DNA of 64,000 nucleotides from Helicobacteraceae bacterium (GCA_027063225.1 JAMOSG010000039.1:1-64000); one strand, 5' to 3'. Counted from the first letter of the stretch, positions 11,338 through 20,396 are shown. Numbers and translations are program-made. Notes: generated from the sequence alone by a model not told the origin.

Positions 11338-14300
11338 AATTTAAAAGCTTATCTGCTTGTGCTCTTAAATGTGAGAGTTGCTCAATAAGTAGGTCACACT
11401 TTTGAGTTACCTCTTGAGATATACGATTGTCTCTTTTTAATACTCTTTCAATCTCAATAGCATTTTTATATGTTCTATCAAAGTGTAAGCCACTTACCAT
11501 CCCTTTTATTTGATGAATTGTTTTTGCAAGTTCTTGTGCAGAGCTTAACTCCATCTCTTGAATAAGCATAGGTGTAATTGTATCTACTGAAAGGGAGAAT
11601 TGTTCTAAAAGCTTATGGACAGTATCTTTGTCATAAAGTTCAATAGCTTCCATAAGTGTTTCTAAGTTTATCTCATCGTAAAGAGTTTCATCTTCAGAAT
11701 AGTTTGTATTGTTTCCTAAGTATTGTATTAAGACTCTATTTAACTCTTTAATATCAATTGGTTTTGCTAAATAATCATCCATTCCAGAAGCATTATAAAG
11801 CATTTTATCACTCTCTATTACATTTGCAGTAAGTGCAATAATAGGTTTTGTATAGTTATTTGCACGTAACTCTTTTGTAGCACTTAAACCATCTTTTACA
11901 GGCATATTAATATCCATTAAGATGAGATCAAAATCCTCTTGTGTAGCCATCTCGTAAGCCTTTTCACCATTTTTTGCAATGGAGTAAGCGATCTCTCTTT
12001 CATCAAGTAGTGCACCAATAAGGAGTTGGTTTACAGTATTATCTTCTGCTATAAGAATTTTTGCTTTGAAATGGGGAGCTTGGTTCTCTTTATGTGTATA
12101 AAAATCGTAACTTTCTTCAGAAAAGATTGATACAAGTTCATTGTAAAGATCTGATGCAATAAGTGGTTGCTCTATAATATGAAAGTTTGGATATTTTTGC
12201 ATCCCTTCAAAACTCTTTTTTTGGTTGGATGTTATACAAAATACTTTTGCATTTGGTTGTTTTTTGGAGATATCTTTAATACAGTTTTGAGATAAAAATT
12301 TGTTGTATGTAAAGATAAGATCATATTGTGTTGAATCTTTTTGGAATTTTGTTGAGATTACATATGTAATATCCCATGAATCTAAGTATGCCTTTAAAAT
12401 ATTGTAAACATTTGATTCTTCTGGTTCATAAAGACAAACATTAAGGTTTTCAAACTGATTTTTTGCATTAATGTACTGTGCATCATCCACAATATCAAAC
12501 CAAAGTTCAAAGAAAAATTTACTTCCTTGTTGCTCTTTTGATTCTACATGAAGTTTTCCATTCATCATCTCTACAAATTTAGCACTAATTGGAAGTCCAA
12601 GTCCTGTTCCTCCAAACTCTCTACTAATAGAGTTATCTGCTTGTGTAAAAGAGTTAAAAATAGAACTTAAATTTTCCTCTTTAATCCCTATACCATTGTC
12701 ATTTACTTCAAAATAAAGGAGGAGTTGATTCTCTTTTTTCTCTTTTACTTTTATCTCTACATTAACCTCTCCATTTTGTGGAGTGAATTTAATAGCATTG
12801 CCAATGAGATTGCTAAGAACTTGTTTAAGACGTTGAGAATCACATTTAATTGTTTTTGAGATTTGAGGATCAATAAAAACATTGTACTCGATTTGTTTCT
12901 CTTTAGCTTTTGCAGCAAATATAGAAGCGATAGATTCTATCTCTGAACTTAGTTCTACATTGTGAAGGTCTAAATCCATTTGGCCACTTTCGATTTTTGA
13001 CATATCTAAGATATCATTTACAATCCCTAAGAGAGTTTCACCACTTTTACTTATAATGTTGAGGTAGTGTTTCTCTTTTTCACCTAAGTTATCGCTTTGG
13101 AGTAAAATATCTGTAAATCCTAAAATACCATTAAGAGGTGTTCTAATTTCATGAGACATATTTGCAACAAACATAGATTTTGCATGTTCTGAAAAGTGTG
13201 CTTTTAAAAGAGCTTCTTCAAGTTCTGTAATATCATCTAAACTAATAACAGCTTTATCATCAAAAGCATTTACTTTTAAAGAGAAAGTTCTTACTTTTCC
13301 AAATTTGTCTCTCATTTTTACTTTGTGTTTCTCTTTTGGTCTCTTTGAAACAAAGTCAAGCCAATTTACTTTAGAGGTAGGGTAGATATAGCCATCTTCT
13401 TCTATAAAAAGTTCACAAATACAGTTGTATTTTTGTTTAAAATCTTTCATATCTGTAAAATCGAAGAGCTCAAAAAATCTTCTATTTATATTAATAATAC
13501 CATCGTGAATACTTGTAAAAATAACAACTGATTCTTGGTTGTCAAAAATTGCTTGCAAAATAGATTCACTCGATTTTATCTTTTTTTGATGTTTAATCTG
13601 TTTTGTAATATCTTGACGTAGAGCCATATATTCTATAATATTATGTTGCTTATCAAATAGAGGTAAAATTGTTGCATCTACATAGTAAGATTTACCATTT
13701 TTTGAAAGATTTTCAACAACACCTCTCCAGATTTTTCCACTAGAGATTGTTTTCCAAAGATCTTTAAAAATTTTAGATTGATCTTTGGGGTGTTTAATGA
13801 TATTGTGCTTTGCACCAATGAGCTCTTCTTTGGAGTAACCACTTACTTTTATAAAGTTATCATTTACATAGGTGATAATCCCTTTTTTATCTGTTTTAGA
13901 GATAAGCAAAGATTCATCTATCGCTTTTTTGTACTGATCTAGCAGTGTCATTTGCTCTTGAAGCTCATTTGTTGTTTGGGAGATAAAATATAAAAGAGAT
14001 TCAAAAGTATTCTCACCAAGTTTAAATTGAGAATGTTCCTTAAGCTCTTGATGTTTTTTCTTTACTTTTGTACTTTCTGAGAGTATAAGCATAGTAGTAG
14101 TACAGTTTAAAAGTGCATTGTTTTGGTCTGTTTTGTAGTATTCACCATAAGTTAAAAAGCCAATAGTAGGTGCTAAAGATTCAAATCTTGAAATCTCATC
14201 TTCTAAATACTCTCCAAGAAGAGCTTTACGTGCGATACATGAAAAAATAAAAATAGTTTGTGCAGGTTGTTTTGCTATTTCGTGTTTTAAATTTGTTGCA

Positions 14301-15163
14301 TTAGAAAGAAGTGTTTGAGCATTGGAAAAACCAAACTGTACTTGTTGCCCCTCTTGAATTGGTGCAGCAAAAATAAGGGTATCTCCATCTCTTGCCATTG
14401 GAGTTCTAGCAACTGTAGTGTTTCCATCTTGAAATAGGAGTTGAAACTCTAAAAGGGAATTTGGGAGTTTTTCAAAAACAGATTTACCAAGATATTTTTC
14501 ATAAAAAGTAGCAGCTGGAATGTTGTCTATTTCATAAACAGTTGCTCCTTTTGCTTTTGTGATTGTAAACTCTTTCCCTATTGGGTACCAACTAAGAGTG
14601 TATTGGTTATCTGCAAAAAGTTTTTTACTACTAAAAGATACAGCTAAAGAGCCTTCATGGTAAAATTTATCTTGTAAAATAATAAATGTTTTTTGGAGTT
14701 TAAAGTTATCTCCTGCTAATCCACCAGAAACAATAAGATCTTTTTTATAGTTGTTAAATTCTTCTAAAAATGGTTGATGTTCACCACATAAACCATTGCT
14801 TAATAAAATAGCAGCTTTAATATTTTTATGGTCTATTTTTTTTATAAGTTTTTTTGCATGTTTTGCATCCGTTTTTGGAACATAGGCAGCTTTAAGTTTT
14901 GTTTTTCTAAAAGTTGAGAAGCCTATAATGATTTTATTTTCACTCACTTTTGCATTATGGATTTCACCTGCAGTTGATGCTCCAATAACAACTCCATGTG
15001 GTAGCTCTTTTAGAAGTGTATTTAAGATAGGTTGTAAAATTTTTTCATCTAAAATACCTGTATAGACCTGAATAAGAAGCGATTTATGCTCAATTTTTTT
15101 AACTTTTTGTATCTCTTTTTGTAACTCTTTTAGTGTTGAATATTCAATATAGTTTGTTTTCAT
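11336..15163 (-). CDS. FIST-domain hybrid sensor histidine kinase (FIST-PAS-PAS-HisKA-HATPase-REC-Hpt)
   Basis: A 1275-residue soluble sensor. Residues about 25-365 form FIST_N and FIST_C domains (GGLAGDN, VIGASTAGEI), thought to bind small ligands such as amino acids. Two PAS domains follow (about 405-520 with VSGYSKEELIG, and 540-640). The phosphoacceptor histidine lies in MSHEIRTPLNG, the ATP-binding N box in NLIGNAIKFTP, and the G boxes in NDNGIGI and GGTGLGL. A degenerate receiver comes next, then a complete REC (DLILMDINMPVKDG) and an Hpt domain (HQIKGMVSG). No transmembrane segment is evident. The start overlaps the upstream 114-residue membrane protein gene by 20 nt, so the pair is probably coupled. 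Confidence 0.9.
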   Translation of the reverse strand: MKTNYIEYSTLKELQKEIQKVKKIEHKSLLIQVYTGILDEKILQPILNTLLKELPHGVVIGASTAGEIHNAKVSENKIIIGFSTFRKTKLKAAYVPKTDAKHAKKLIKKIDHKNIKAAILLSNGLCGEHQPFLEEFNNYKKDLIVSGGLAGDNFKLQKTFIILQDKFYHEGSLAVSFSSKKLFADNQYTLSWYPIGKEFTITKAKGATVYEIDNIPAATFYEKYLGKSVFEKLPNSLLEFQLLFQDGNTTVARTPMARDGDTLIFAAPIQEGQQVQFGFSNAQTLLSNATNLKHEIAKQPAQTIFIFSCIARKALLGEYLEDEISRFESLAPTIGFLTYGEYYKTDQNNALLNCTTTMLILSESTKVKKKHQELKEHSQFKLGENTFESLLYFISQTTNELQEQMTLLDQYKKAIDESLLISKTDKKGIITYVNDNFIKVSGYSKEELIGAKHNIIKHPKDQSKIFKDLWKTISSGKIWRGVVENLSKNGKSYYVDATILPLFDKQHNIIEYMALRQDITKQIKHQKKIKSSESILQAIFDNQESVVIFTSIHDGIININRRFFELFDFTDMKDFKQKYNCICELFIEEDGYIYPTSKVNWLDFVSKRPKEKHKVKMRDKFGKVRTFSLKVNAFDDKAVISLDDITELEEALLKAHFSEHAKSMFVANMSHEIRTPLNGILGFTDILLQSDNLGEKEKHYLNIISKSGETLLGIVNDILDMSKIESGQMDLDLHNVELSSEIESIASIFAAKAKEKQIEYNVFIDPQISKTIKCDSQRLKQVLSNLIGNAIKFTPQNGEVNVEIKVKEKKENQLLLYFEVNDNGIGIKEENLSSIFNSFTQADNSISREFGGTGLGLPISAKFVEMMNGKLHVESKEQQGSKFFFELWFDIVDDAQYINAKNQFENLNVCLYEPEESNVYNILKAYLDSWDITYVISTKFQKDSTQYDLIFTYNKFLSQNCIKDISKKQPNAKVFCITSNQKKSFEGMQKYPNFHIIEQPLIASDLYNELVSIFSEESYDFYTHKENQAPHFKAKILIAEDNTVNQLLIGALLDEREIAYSIAKNGEKAYEMATQEDFDLILMDINMPVKDGLSATKELRANNYTKPIIALTANVIESDKMLYNASGMDDYLAKPIDIKELNRVLIQYLGNNTNYSEDETLYDEINLETLMEAIELYDKDTVHKLLEQFSLSVDTITPMLIQEMELSSAQELAKTIHQIKGMVSGLHFDRTYKNAIEIERVLKRDNRISQEVTQKCDLLIEQLSHLRAQADKLLN

Positions 15164-15488
15164 CTTGTTCTTCTTTCAAATCTGTAAAACAGACCTCTTT
15201 AGCAACATACCATTGTGCTACCTCTTGGTCTGTGTAGTGATACTCTAGTTGTGTTGGTGCAATTGCAGCCCTGCTAAGACCTGAGCGTAAAACACCGATC
15301 ATAATAAAAGCAACAGCAGCAGATGCCAAGGCGATATAGTAGTTAAAAAAGTACCACCCTAAAAAACCAACAATAAATACTCCAAATTGTAACACACTTC
15401 TTATACTAAATGCTAGTATTTTACACCAGAGTGTAGAGAGTTGTGGTGTTGGTTCACGCATATCTATAATTGTAGTTTCATTTATCAT
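15144..15488 (-). CDS. Small membrane protein upstream of FIST kinase
   Basis: A 114-residue protein I do not recognise. It has two hydrophobic segments in the middle (SVLQFGVFIVGFLGWYFF and IALASAAVAFIMIGVL), a short cytoplasmic-looking N-terminus and a soluble C-terminus rich in acidic residues. It overlaps the FIST kinase start by 20 nt and shares its promoter region. An extended -10 (TG-C-TACAAT) ends 7 nt before the ATG and no ribosome site is seen, so the transcript may be nearly leaderless. A link to signalling by the kinase is only inferred from position. Confidence 0.7.
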   Translation of the reverse strand: MINETTIIDMREPTPQLSTLWCKILAFSIRSVLQFGVFIVGFLGWYFFNYYIALASAAVAFIMIGVLRSGLSRAAIAPTQLEYHYTDQEVAQWYVAKEVCFTDLKEEQDENKLY

Positions 15489-15495
15489 AAAAAAG

Positions 15496-15501
15496 ATTGT
15501 A
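15496..15501 (-). promoter_or_regulatory. Extended -10 box ending 7 nt before the ATG at 15488
   Basis: The minus strand reads TG-C-TACAAT, then 7 nt, then ATG. With normal spacing transcription would begin at or next to the start codon. Confidence 0.5.
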
Positions 15502-15556
15502 GCAAAGAAAAATTAATTTTTTTTAAAATTAAAAGAAGCTAAATAAAGTTTAGTCA

Positions 15557-15583
15557 TTAGCACTAAAGTTAATTGATAGTTTA
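15557..15583 (+). promoter_or_regulatory. Possible degenerate CIRCE-like operator upstream of htpG
   Basis: TTAGCACTA (8 of 9 matching the CIRCE left arm TTAGCACTC), exactly 9 nt of spacer, then GATAGTTTA (5 of 9 matching the right arm). It lies about 25 nt upstream of the probable htpG -10 box. A separate 9-bp inverted repeat (AAAGTTAAT at 15565-15573 and ATTAACTTT at 15592-15600) overlaps it. Weak evidence; it could be chance. Confidence 0.3.
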
Positions 15584-15607
15584 AATATTCTATTAACTTT
15601 CATTTGG

Positions 15608-15613
15608 TAAAAT
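15608..15613 (+). promoter_or_regulatory. Putative extended -10 box for htpG
   Basis: TG-G-TAAAAT ending 32 nt upstream of the htpG ATG. Confidence 0.45.
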
Positions 15614-15645
15614 TACGAAAAATTTAAACTAAAAAAGGATTGAAA

Positions 15646-17538
15646 ATGGCAAAACATCAATTTCAAACAGAAGTAAATCAAATGTTACACCTTATGATTC
15701 ACTCACTCTATTCAAACAAAGAAATCTTTATTCGTGAGTTGGTATCGAACGCTTCTGATGCGATGGATAAACTCAATATGCTAGTTTTAACAGATGAAAA
15801 ATATAAAAATATAACTTTTGATCCACGTATCGATATTAAAATAGATAAAGAAGTTAAAACATTAACTATTAGCGATACTGGTATTGGTATGAATGAGGAA
15901 GATCTCATTAATAACCTTGGTACTATTGCTCGTTCCGGTACAAAAGCGTTTATTGAAAACTTAACAGGAGATCAAAAACAAGATTCTAACCTTATTGGAC
16001 AATTTGGTGTTGGTTTTTACTCTTGTTTTATGGTAGCAGATAAAGTTGAAGTTACTACTAAAAAAGCAGGTGAAGAGCAAGCATATGTATGGAGAAGTAA
16101 TGGTGATGGTGAATTTGAAATAGAAGAGACTACAAAAGAGGGTCATGGAACTACTATTACAATGTATATTAAAGAGGAGGAGAGTGAGTATTTAGAAGAG
16201 TATAGAGTTGAAGCTATTATTAAAAAATACTCTAACCATATCCCTTTTCCTATTTTTATGGATAAAGAGAAACATATTCCAGCTAAAACAGATGATGATG
16301 GAAAAGAGATTGAACCAGCACGTACTGAGATTGAAAATGTGCAAATCAATAAAGCAAGTGCACTTTGGACACTTCCAAAAAGTGAAATTAGCGATGAAGA
16401 GTACAAAGACTTTTATGCAACACTTGCTCACTCAAATGAGGAACCACTTGCTTGGATTCATAACAAAGCTGAAGGTGCAGTTGAGTACACAACACTCTTT
16501 TATATCCCAAGTAAAGCACCAATGGATATGTACAGAGTAGATTACCAACCAGGTGTTAAACTCTATATTAACCGTGTATTTATCACAGATGATGAAAAAG
16601 AGCTTATGCCAACATATTTACGTTTCTTACGTGGTATTATTGATTCTAAAGATTTACCACTGAATGTTTCGCGTGAAATTTTACAATCTAATGCAGTTAT
16701 GGCAAAAATTAAAAATTCATCTGTAAAAAAAGTGCTTTCAGAACTTTCTAAAATGATGAAAAAACGTCCAGATGATTACAAAATTTTCCATAAAGAGTTT
16801 GGAAATGTGATTAAAGAGGGGCTTTATAGTGACTTTGCAAATCGTGAGAAGATTTTAGAACTTCTTTATTTTAATACACTCAATGGTACTGAGCCAACAA
16901 CAATTGAAGAGTTTGTTAAAAATGTAGATGAAGAAAAAAAAGAGATCTACTACATTACAGGTAAAAGCTCTTTAGATATGTTAAGACACTCTCCACTTCT
17001 TGAGAAATTTAAAGCACGTAATATTGATGTACTTTTACTCAATGAAGAGGTGGATACTATTGTATTTCCAATGGTAACTGAGTATAAAGAGTATAAATTT
17101 GTTAATGTTACAGATGCAAAACTAGAAGATGATGAGAAAACTCAAGAAGATAAAGAGCAAATCACTAAAGAGTTTGAATCTCTTGTAAAAGAGGTAAAAG
17201 ATACTTTAGGTGAAGACGTTAAAGATGTTGAGGTAACGTTTGACCTTGTTGAATCTCCAGTAGCTCTTAAAGTAGATAAAGAGGACCCTGCATATATGAT
17301 GGCACAAATGATGCGTCAGATGGGTCAAACACAAGATATTGAAGAGCCTGCACCAATTTTACAGATTAACCCTAATCATGAGCTTATTAAAAAGCTTAAA
17401 GATTCAGCAGATAAAAACTTAATAGATGACGCAGCAGCGGTACTTCTTGATCAAGCAAAACTGTTTGATGGTAGAGAGTTAGATAATACTGTAGAGTTTA
17501 TTGAAAAACTTAACCGTATTATGTTAAAAGCACTTTAG
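15646..17538 (+). CDS. htpG: Molecular chaperone HtpG (Hsp90)
   Basis: ATP-dependent Hsp90-family chaperone. It has 630 residues from the ATG at 15646, which is placed well after AAAGGAT; the in-frame TTG at 15640 abuts the ribosome site and is rejected. The N-terminal GHKL ATPase is clear: ELVSNASDAMDKL, DTGIGM, GTIARSGTKAF and GQFGVGFYSCFMVADKV. The middle domain has LPLNVSREILQ. A degenerate CIRCE-like sequence upstream may indicate heat-shock control. The 3' end is followed by two hairpins before the convergent sorB. Confidence 0.97.
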   Translation: MAKHQFQTEVNQMLHLMIHSLYSNKEIFIRELVSNASDAMDKLNMLVLTDEKYKNITFDPRIDIKIDKEVKTLTISDTGIGMNEEDLINNLGTIARSGTKAFIENLTGDQKQDSNLIGQFGVGFYSCFMVADKVEVTTKKAGEEQAYVWRSNGDGEFEIEETTKEGHGTTITMYIKEEESEYLEEYRVEAIIKKYSNHIPFPIFMDKEKHIPAKTDDDGKEIEPARTEIENVQINKASALWTLPKSEISDEEYKDFYATLAHSNEEPLAWIHNKAEGAVEYTTLFYIPSKAPMDMYRVDYQPGVKLYINRVFITDDEKELMPTYLRFLRGIIDSKDLPLNVSREILQSNAVMAKIKNSSVKKVLSELSKMMKKRPDDYKIFHKEFGNVIKEGLYSDFANREKILELLYFNTLNGTEPTTIEEFVKNVDEEKKEIYYITGKSSLDMLRHSPLLEKFKARNIDVLLLNEEVDTIVFPMVTEYKEYKFVNVTDAKLEDDEKTQEDKEQITKEFESLVKEVKDTLGEDVKDVEVTFDLVESPVALKVDKEDPAYMMAQMMRQMGQTQDIEEPAPILQINPNHELIKKLKDSADKNLIDDAAAVLLDQAKLFDGRELDNTVEFIEKLNRIMLKAL

Positions 17539-17544
17539 TGCTTT
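17527..17544. terminator. Hairpin overlapping the htpG stop
   Basis: Inverted repeat AAAGCACT / AGTGCTTT with a 2-nt loop covering the htpG stop codon; one of two tandem hairpins between the convergent genes. Confidence 0.5.
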
Positions 17545-17545
17545 A

Positions 17546-17572
17546 AAAGTAGAGGAATCTCTCCTCTACTTT
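17546..17572. terminator. Bidirectional terminator between htpG and sorB
   Basis: A perfect 11-bp stem (AAAGTAGAGGA / TCCTCTACTTT) with a 5-nt loop, overlapping the end of sorB and lying 8 nt after the htpG stop. Confidence 0.7.
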
Positions 17573-17874
17573 AGCTTACCATTTCCATAGTTAGCAAACA
17601 TATAATCTGCAATTTTATTTACATCTTCATCAGGAATCGGTGCTTTAAAAGCGTGTTTCATTTTCATAACTTTTTTATACCAAAAGTCGCGTGATTGTGC
17701 TCCTTGATTTTCCATATAACCAAAAGAGTGACACATAAAACAGTTTGCTTCTACAACCTCTTTATTTTTACCATCTTTTAGTTTGTAGTCGATGTAAGGA
17801 ACTTCTATTTTTCCATTAACTTGTGCAAATGCAGAACCAACTAATAAACTTGTAATTAATAATATTTTTTTCAT
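17566..17874 (-). CDS. sorB: Monohaem cytochrome c subunit of sulfite dehydrogenase (SorB-like)
   Basis: A periplasmic cytochrome c of 102 residues. It has a cleavable signal peptide ending near AFA|Q and a single haem site CFMCH at residues 45-49, with a plausible distal Met in the C-terminal half (VMKMKHAF). It would accept electrons from SorA and pass them to the respiratory chain. The layout matches the Campylobacter jejuni sulfite:cytochrome c oxidoreductase (Cj0004c/Cj0005c). The ATG at 17872-17874 is preferred over an upstream TTG because GGGG just upstream gives normal spacing. It starts 10 nt after the sorA stop. Confidence 0.85.
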   Translation of the reverse strand: MKKILLITSLLVGSAFAQVNGKIEVPYIDYKLKDGKNKEVVEANCFMCHSFGYMENQGAQSRDFWYKKVMKMKHAFKAPIPDEDVNKIADYMFANYGNGKLK

Positions 17875-17883
17875 CTTCAACCC

Positions 17884-19086
17884 CTAGATAACTTCAACTG
17901 TTACTTCATCGATACCATTATATTTGTATCCACCATGGTTCCATAAAACATCTTTAGCAAATGGTTGTTCTTCACCTAAAACATTAGTAGCTTTTGCCAT
18001 AAATGTTAGCTTACCTTTTTGTGTAGGTTTGTAAGTGAATCTAAACTCTGTATAAGCGTAGCGTCCATTTTCTTGTTTAAGTTGTGCTTCTTGCCAAGTT
18101 TTTCCATTATCTGTTGAGATAGAAACACTTTTAATCCCTGTTCCATCATCAAATGCAACACCACGTACAACTACGTGAGAGTTTAAGTTGAGTTTTGAAC
18201 CATTTTGTGGGTAACCAATAAGAGATTTTACATTCATAGTTGTAATTGGTTTTGTAGGTTTATAGTGTTTTTCTGGAGTTTCACTCTCTGTGTCATTATC
18301 TGGAATACGGTAACCATGATCCATATAAAAATAAGATTTATATTTATTTGTTACTGTAATATTGCTAAGCATTTTCATCCAGCTATCAGAGTAGTATCCT
18401 GGCATTACTAAACGAACAGGGTAACCATTAAGGTATGGTAAATCTTCACCATTCATCTCATACGCTAAAATGAAGTTATCTTCAATCTCTTCAAGTGAGA
18501 GTTCACGAATAAACTTAGGTGCTTCGTAGTATGCTGGTTTATCTTTACCATTAAAACCAATCCAGTGTGCATCTTTATGAAGACCTGCTTTTTTAAGCAC
18601 ATCCATAAGTCGTACACCTTTCCATTTTGCACAACCCATAGCACCACTTCCCCATTGGATACCTCCAACTGTTGGGTGAAATGCAGAGCGTGAGTTACCA
18701 CCACACTGTAATACTGCTGTGATTTCAACTTGCTCAAAATCATTTTTGAGTTGGTCAATTGTGATGTTGATCTCTTTTTTAACTAAACCATTAATACTAA
18801 TAGTATAAGAGTTTAGATCTATTTGCGTTGGAATTTCTGGAAGGTGCCATCTTACAAAGAACTCATCATTTTGTGTAATACCTTTAGCAAAAGTTTCTCT
18901 TGGTGATTCTAAAAGGGGTGGTCTATCAGAATATGTAATGAGTGGTCTTTTTTCTGGAAACGCAACATCTCCTATTTTTCTATTGTCTATTGGTGGCGAT
19001 TGTAACTCTTTTGCACTTAAAGAGCTAGAACCTAAAATTGCAGCAGAAGCTACAAAAGAAGTTTTAAAAAAATCTCTTCTTTTCAT
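17884..19086 (-). CDS. sorA: Sulfite dehydrogenase, molybdopterin subunit (SorA-like)
   Basis: Periplasmic sulfite oxidation to sulfate at a molybdenum cofactor. A Tat signal opens the protein (RRDFFK at residues 3-8, then a hydrophobic stretch and an SLSA site). The sulfite-oxidase fold is indicated by the molybdenum-ligand cysteine C128 in LQCGGNSRS, GAMGCAKWKGV, GYPVRLVMPGYYSDSWMKML, and a C-terminal Mo-co dimerisation domain (VRGVAFDDGTGIKSVSISTDNGKTW). The order sorA-sorB agrees with the C. jejuni locus. Fits a sulfur-oxidising lifestyle; the related YedY group is less likely given the adjacent cytochrome. Confidence 0.88.
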   Translation of the reverse strand: MKRRDFFKTSFVASAAILGSSSLSAKELQSPPIDNRKIGDVAFPEKRPLITYSDRPPLLESPRETFAKGITQNDEFFVRWHLPEIPTQIDLNSYTISINGLVKKEINITIDQLKNDFEQVEITAVLQCGGNSRSAFHPTVGGIQWGSGAMGCAKWKGVRLMDVLKKAGLHKDAHWIGFNGKDKPAYYEAPKFIRELSLEEIEDNFILAYEMNGEDLPYLNGYPVRLVMPGYYSDSWMKMLSNITVTNKYKSYFYMDHGYRIPDNDTESETPEKHYKPTKPITTMNVKSLIGYPQNGSKLNLNSHVVVRGVAFDDGTGIKSVSISTDNGKTWQEAQLKQENGRYAYTEFRFTYKPTQKGKLTFMAKATNVLGEEQPFAKDVLWNHGGYKYNGIDEVTVEVI

Positions 19087-19299
19087 AATCTTTCCTTATG
19101 TTCGTTGGTTTGAAGTAATATTACGATAATTTATATTTAAGAAAACTTAAAAGATTAGATTTTCTAATAATTCTTAATGTTGAAATCTTGTTTTTTGTAT
19201 AATTAATAATTATAATTAAAAATTCTTATAGAGAAAATTAAGATTAAATAAGTGAAAAAATATTATTTTATAGTTCAGTTTAAAATCAAGCAAGTATGG

Positions 19300-19305
19300 T
19301 AAAAT
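19300..19305 (+). promoter_or_regulatory. Extended -10 box ending 6 nt before the ATG at 19312
   Basis: TG-G-TAAAAT followed by 6 nt and then ATG, with no ribosome-binding site. Suggests a leaderless transcript. Confidence 0.5.
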
Positions 19306-19311
19306 AGCATT

Positions 19312-19845
19312 ATGTTTAAATTTACTTTTTCAGAAGAATTAACAAAAGAACAAGAGATACAAAAAGTGCTTCAGGAGTTAGAAGAGTTGTGTCAAGAGGA
19401 TGATGTATTGCAATCTTTAGAGATTTGTGATTATCGTTATACTCTTGATGAAGCTGTAGAGGAACTTTGTATAGATGAAGAGATGATAGATATTATGCTT
19501 CATGAGTATATTAAGCAAATTTTTGAAGCCTTGTTTGTGTTTGATATTATGGTAAGACGGTTAGAGCTTGATGCGTCACTTGGCAAGGAGCTTGATTTTT
19601 CTATGTTAAGTGACTTAGCTCATAAAAATTTAGGTGTTGCAAGAAATTTACGTGTAAAAGATGGTCAAAAATTACTTTATGAAATTATGCATACAGAAGA
19701 TATTGAATATATAGAACATTGTTTAGAGTTGCTTGAGTATGTAACTATTAAACTTGACCCAGATAAAGCGTACGATTTTGTGCAAGAGGTTGTAGAAAAA
19801 GGGTTTGACCCAGAAGCTCAAAAATATCTCTTGGCAGAGATTTAA
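19312..19845 (+). CDS. Acidic helical protein of unknown function
   Basis: A 177-residue, strongly acidic, probably all-helical soluble protein that I do not recognise. The N-terminal 45 residues are rich in Glu/Gln (ELTKEQEIQKVLQELEEL); the rest is made of alternating acidic and hydrophobic helices without cysteines in metal-like patterns. It stands alone in a 225-nt upstream gap. The -10 box ends 6 nt before the ATG and there is no ribosome site, so translation may be leaderless. Confidence 0.65.
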   Translation: MFKFTFSEELTKEQEIQKVLQELEELCQEDDVLQSLEICDYRYTLDEAVEELCIDEEMIDIMLHEYIKQIFEALFVFDIMVRRLELDASLGKELDFSMLSDLAHKNLGVARNLRVKDGQKLLYEIMHTEDIEYIEHCLELLEYVTIKLDPDKAYDFVQEVVEKGFDPEAQKYLLAEI

Positions 19846-19848
19846 TCT

Positions 19849-20022
19849 TTATTCTTTAAAAGATTTAGAGATTTTTTCAAGCCTGTTTGTAGGTTTTTTA
19901 AAGATTATTTTTGGCTCTTTTTTCTCTTTAAATGGGAGAGTAAGAGCTAAAATAATAAAAATAAAAGCAAAAATAGTCCCACTTAAAAAAGCAAGAAGTA
20001 GTTTTAAATTAAAATCTTTCAT
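19849..20022 (-). CDS. Small single-pass membrane protein (57 aa)
   Basis: A short reading frame of 57 codons: a basic N-terminus (MKDFNLK), one hydrophobic helix (residues about 8-30) and a lysine-rich C-terminal tail. Its ATG overlaps the stop of the upstream 98-residue membrane protein gene by one base (TAATG), the mark of a coupled pair. It nearly abuts the convergent gene ending at 19845. Function unknown. Confidence 0.6.
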   Translation of the reverse strand: MKDFNLKLLLAFLSGTIFAFIFIILALTLPFKEKKEPKIIFKKPTNRLEKISKSFKE

Positions 20023-20318
20023 TATTCTCTTTCATGAGTCAGATAGATCCAAAAATCTTTGTGAGAATACCCTTTATTTAAAAAGTAAAATTGTAAAATA
20101 GAAACACGATAAAGTGTTACAGCCATTTTAGCGTAAGGAATAAGTAAACTAAGTGAAACAAGTAGAGGTTGTTTTTTATCACCTTTAGATTGTATCATCT
20201 CCTCCATACCTATATTTTTTGTAAGATAAATACCAAATAAGATAGAAAAAACAAAATTTAAAACAAGCCCAAAAATAATATATGCTGCAAAATCTTGCTC
20301 AGAAATACCATTTATCAT
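20022..20318 (-). CDS. Small membrane protein of unknown function
   Basis: 98 residues with an N-terminal hydrophobic segment (YIIFGLVLNFVFSILFGIYL), a charged loop, then a weaker hydrophobic stretch (LLVSLSLLIPYAKMAVTLYRV). The C-terminus ends in charged residues. It is divergent from the LplT-PlsC fusion gene and coupled to a second small membrane protein downstream. I do not recognise the family. Confidence 0.55.
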   Translation of the reverse strand: MINGISEQDFAAYIIFGLVLNFVFSILFGIYLTKNIGMEEMIQSKGDKKQPLLVSLSLLIPYAKMAVTLYRVSILQFYFLNKGYSHKDFWIYLTHERE

Positions 20319-20390
20319 ATCTTTTATTCCTTAGAGAGAAAGTATAGGGTGTATTTTACCAAAAAGTTGCTTGTTTTATACAAAATATGG

Positions 20391-20396
20391 AATAAT
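20391..20396 (+). promoter_or_regulatory. Extended -10 box ending 6 nt before the ATG at 20403
   Basis: TG-G-AATAAT, 6 nt, then ATG, without a convincing ribosome site. Suggests a leaderless transcript. Confidence 0.45.

Noticed and set aside
19805-20101. Plus-strand frame of 98 codons after the acidic protein gene
   Set aside because: Lysine/serine-rich composition and overlap with two coupled minus-strand membrane genes mark it as a shadow frame.
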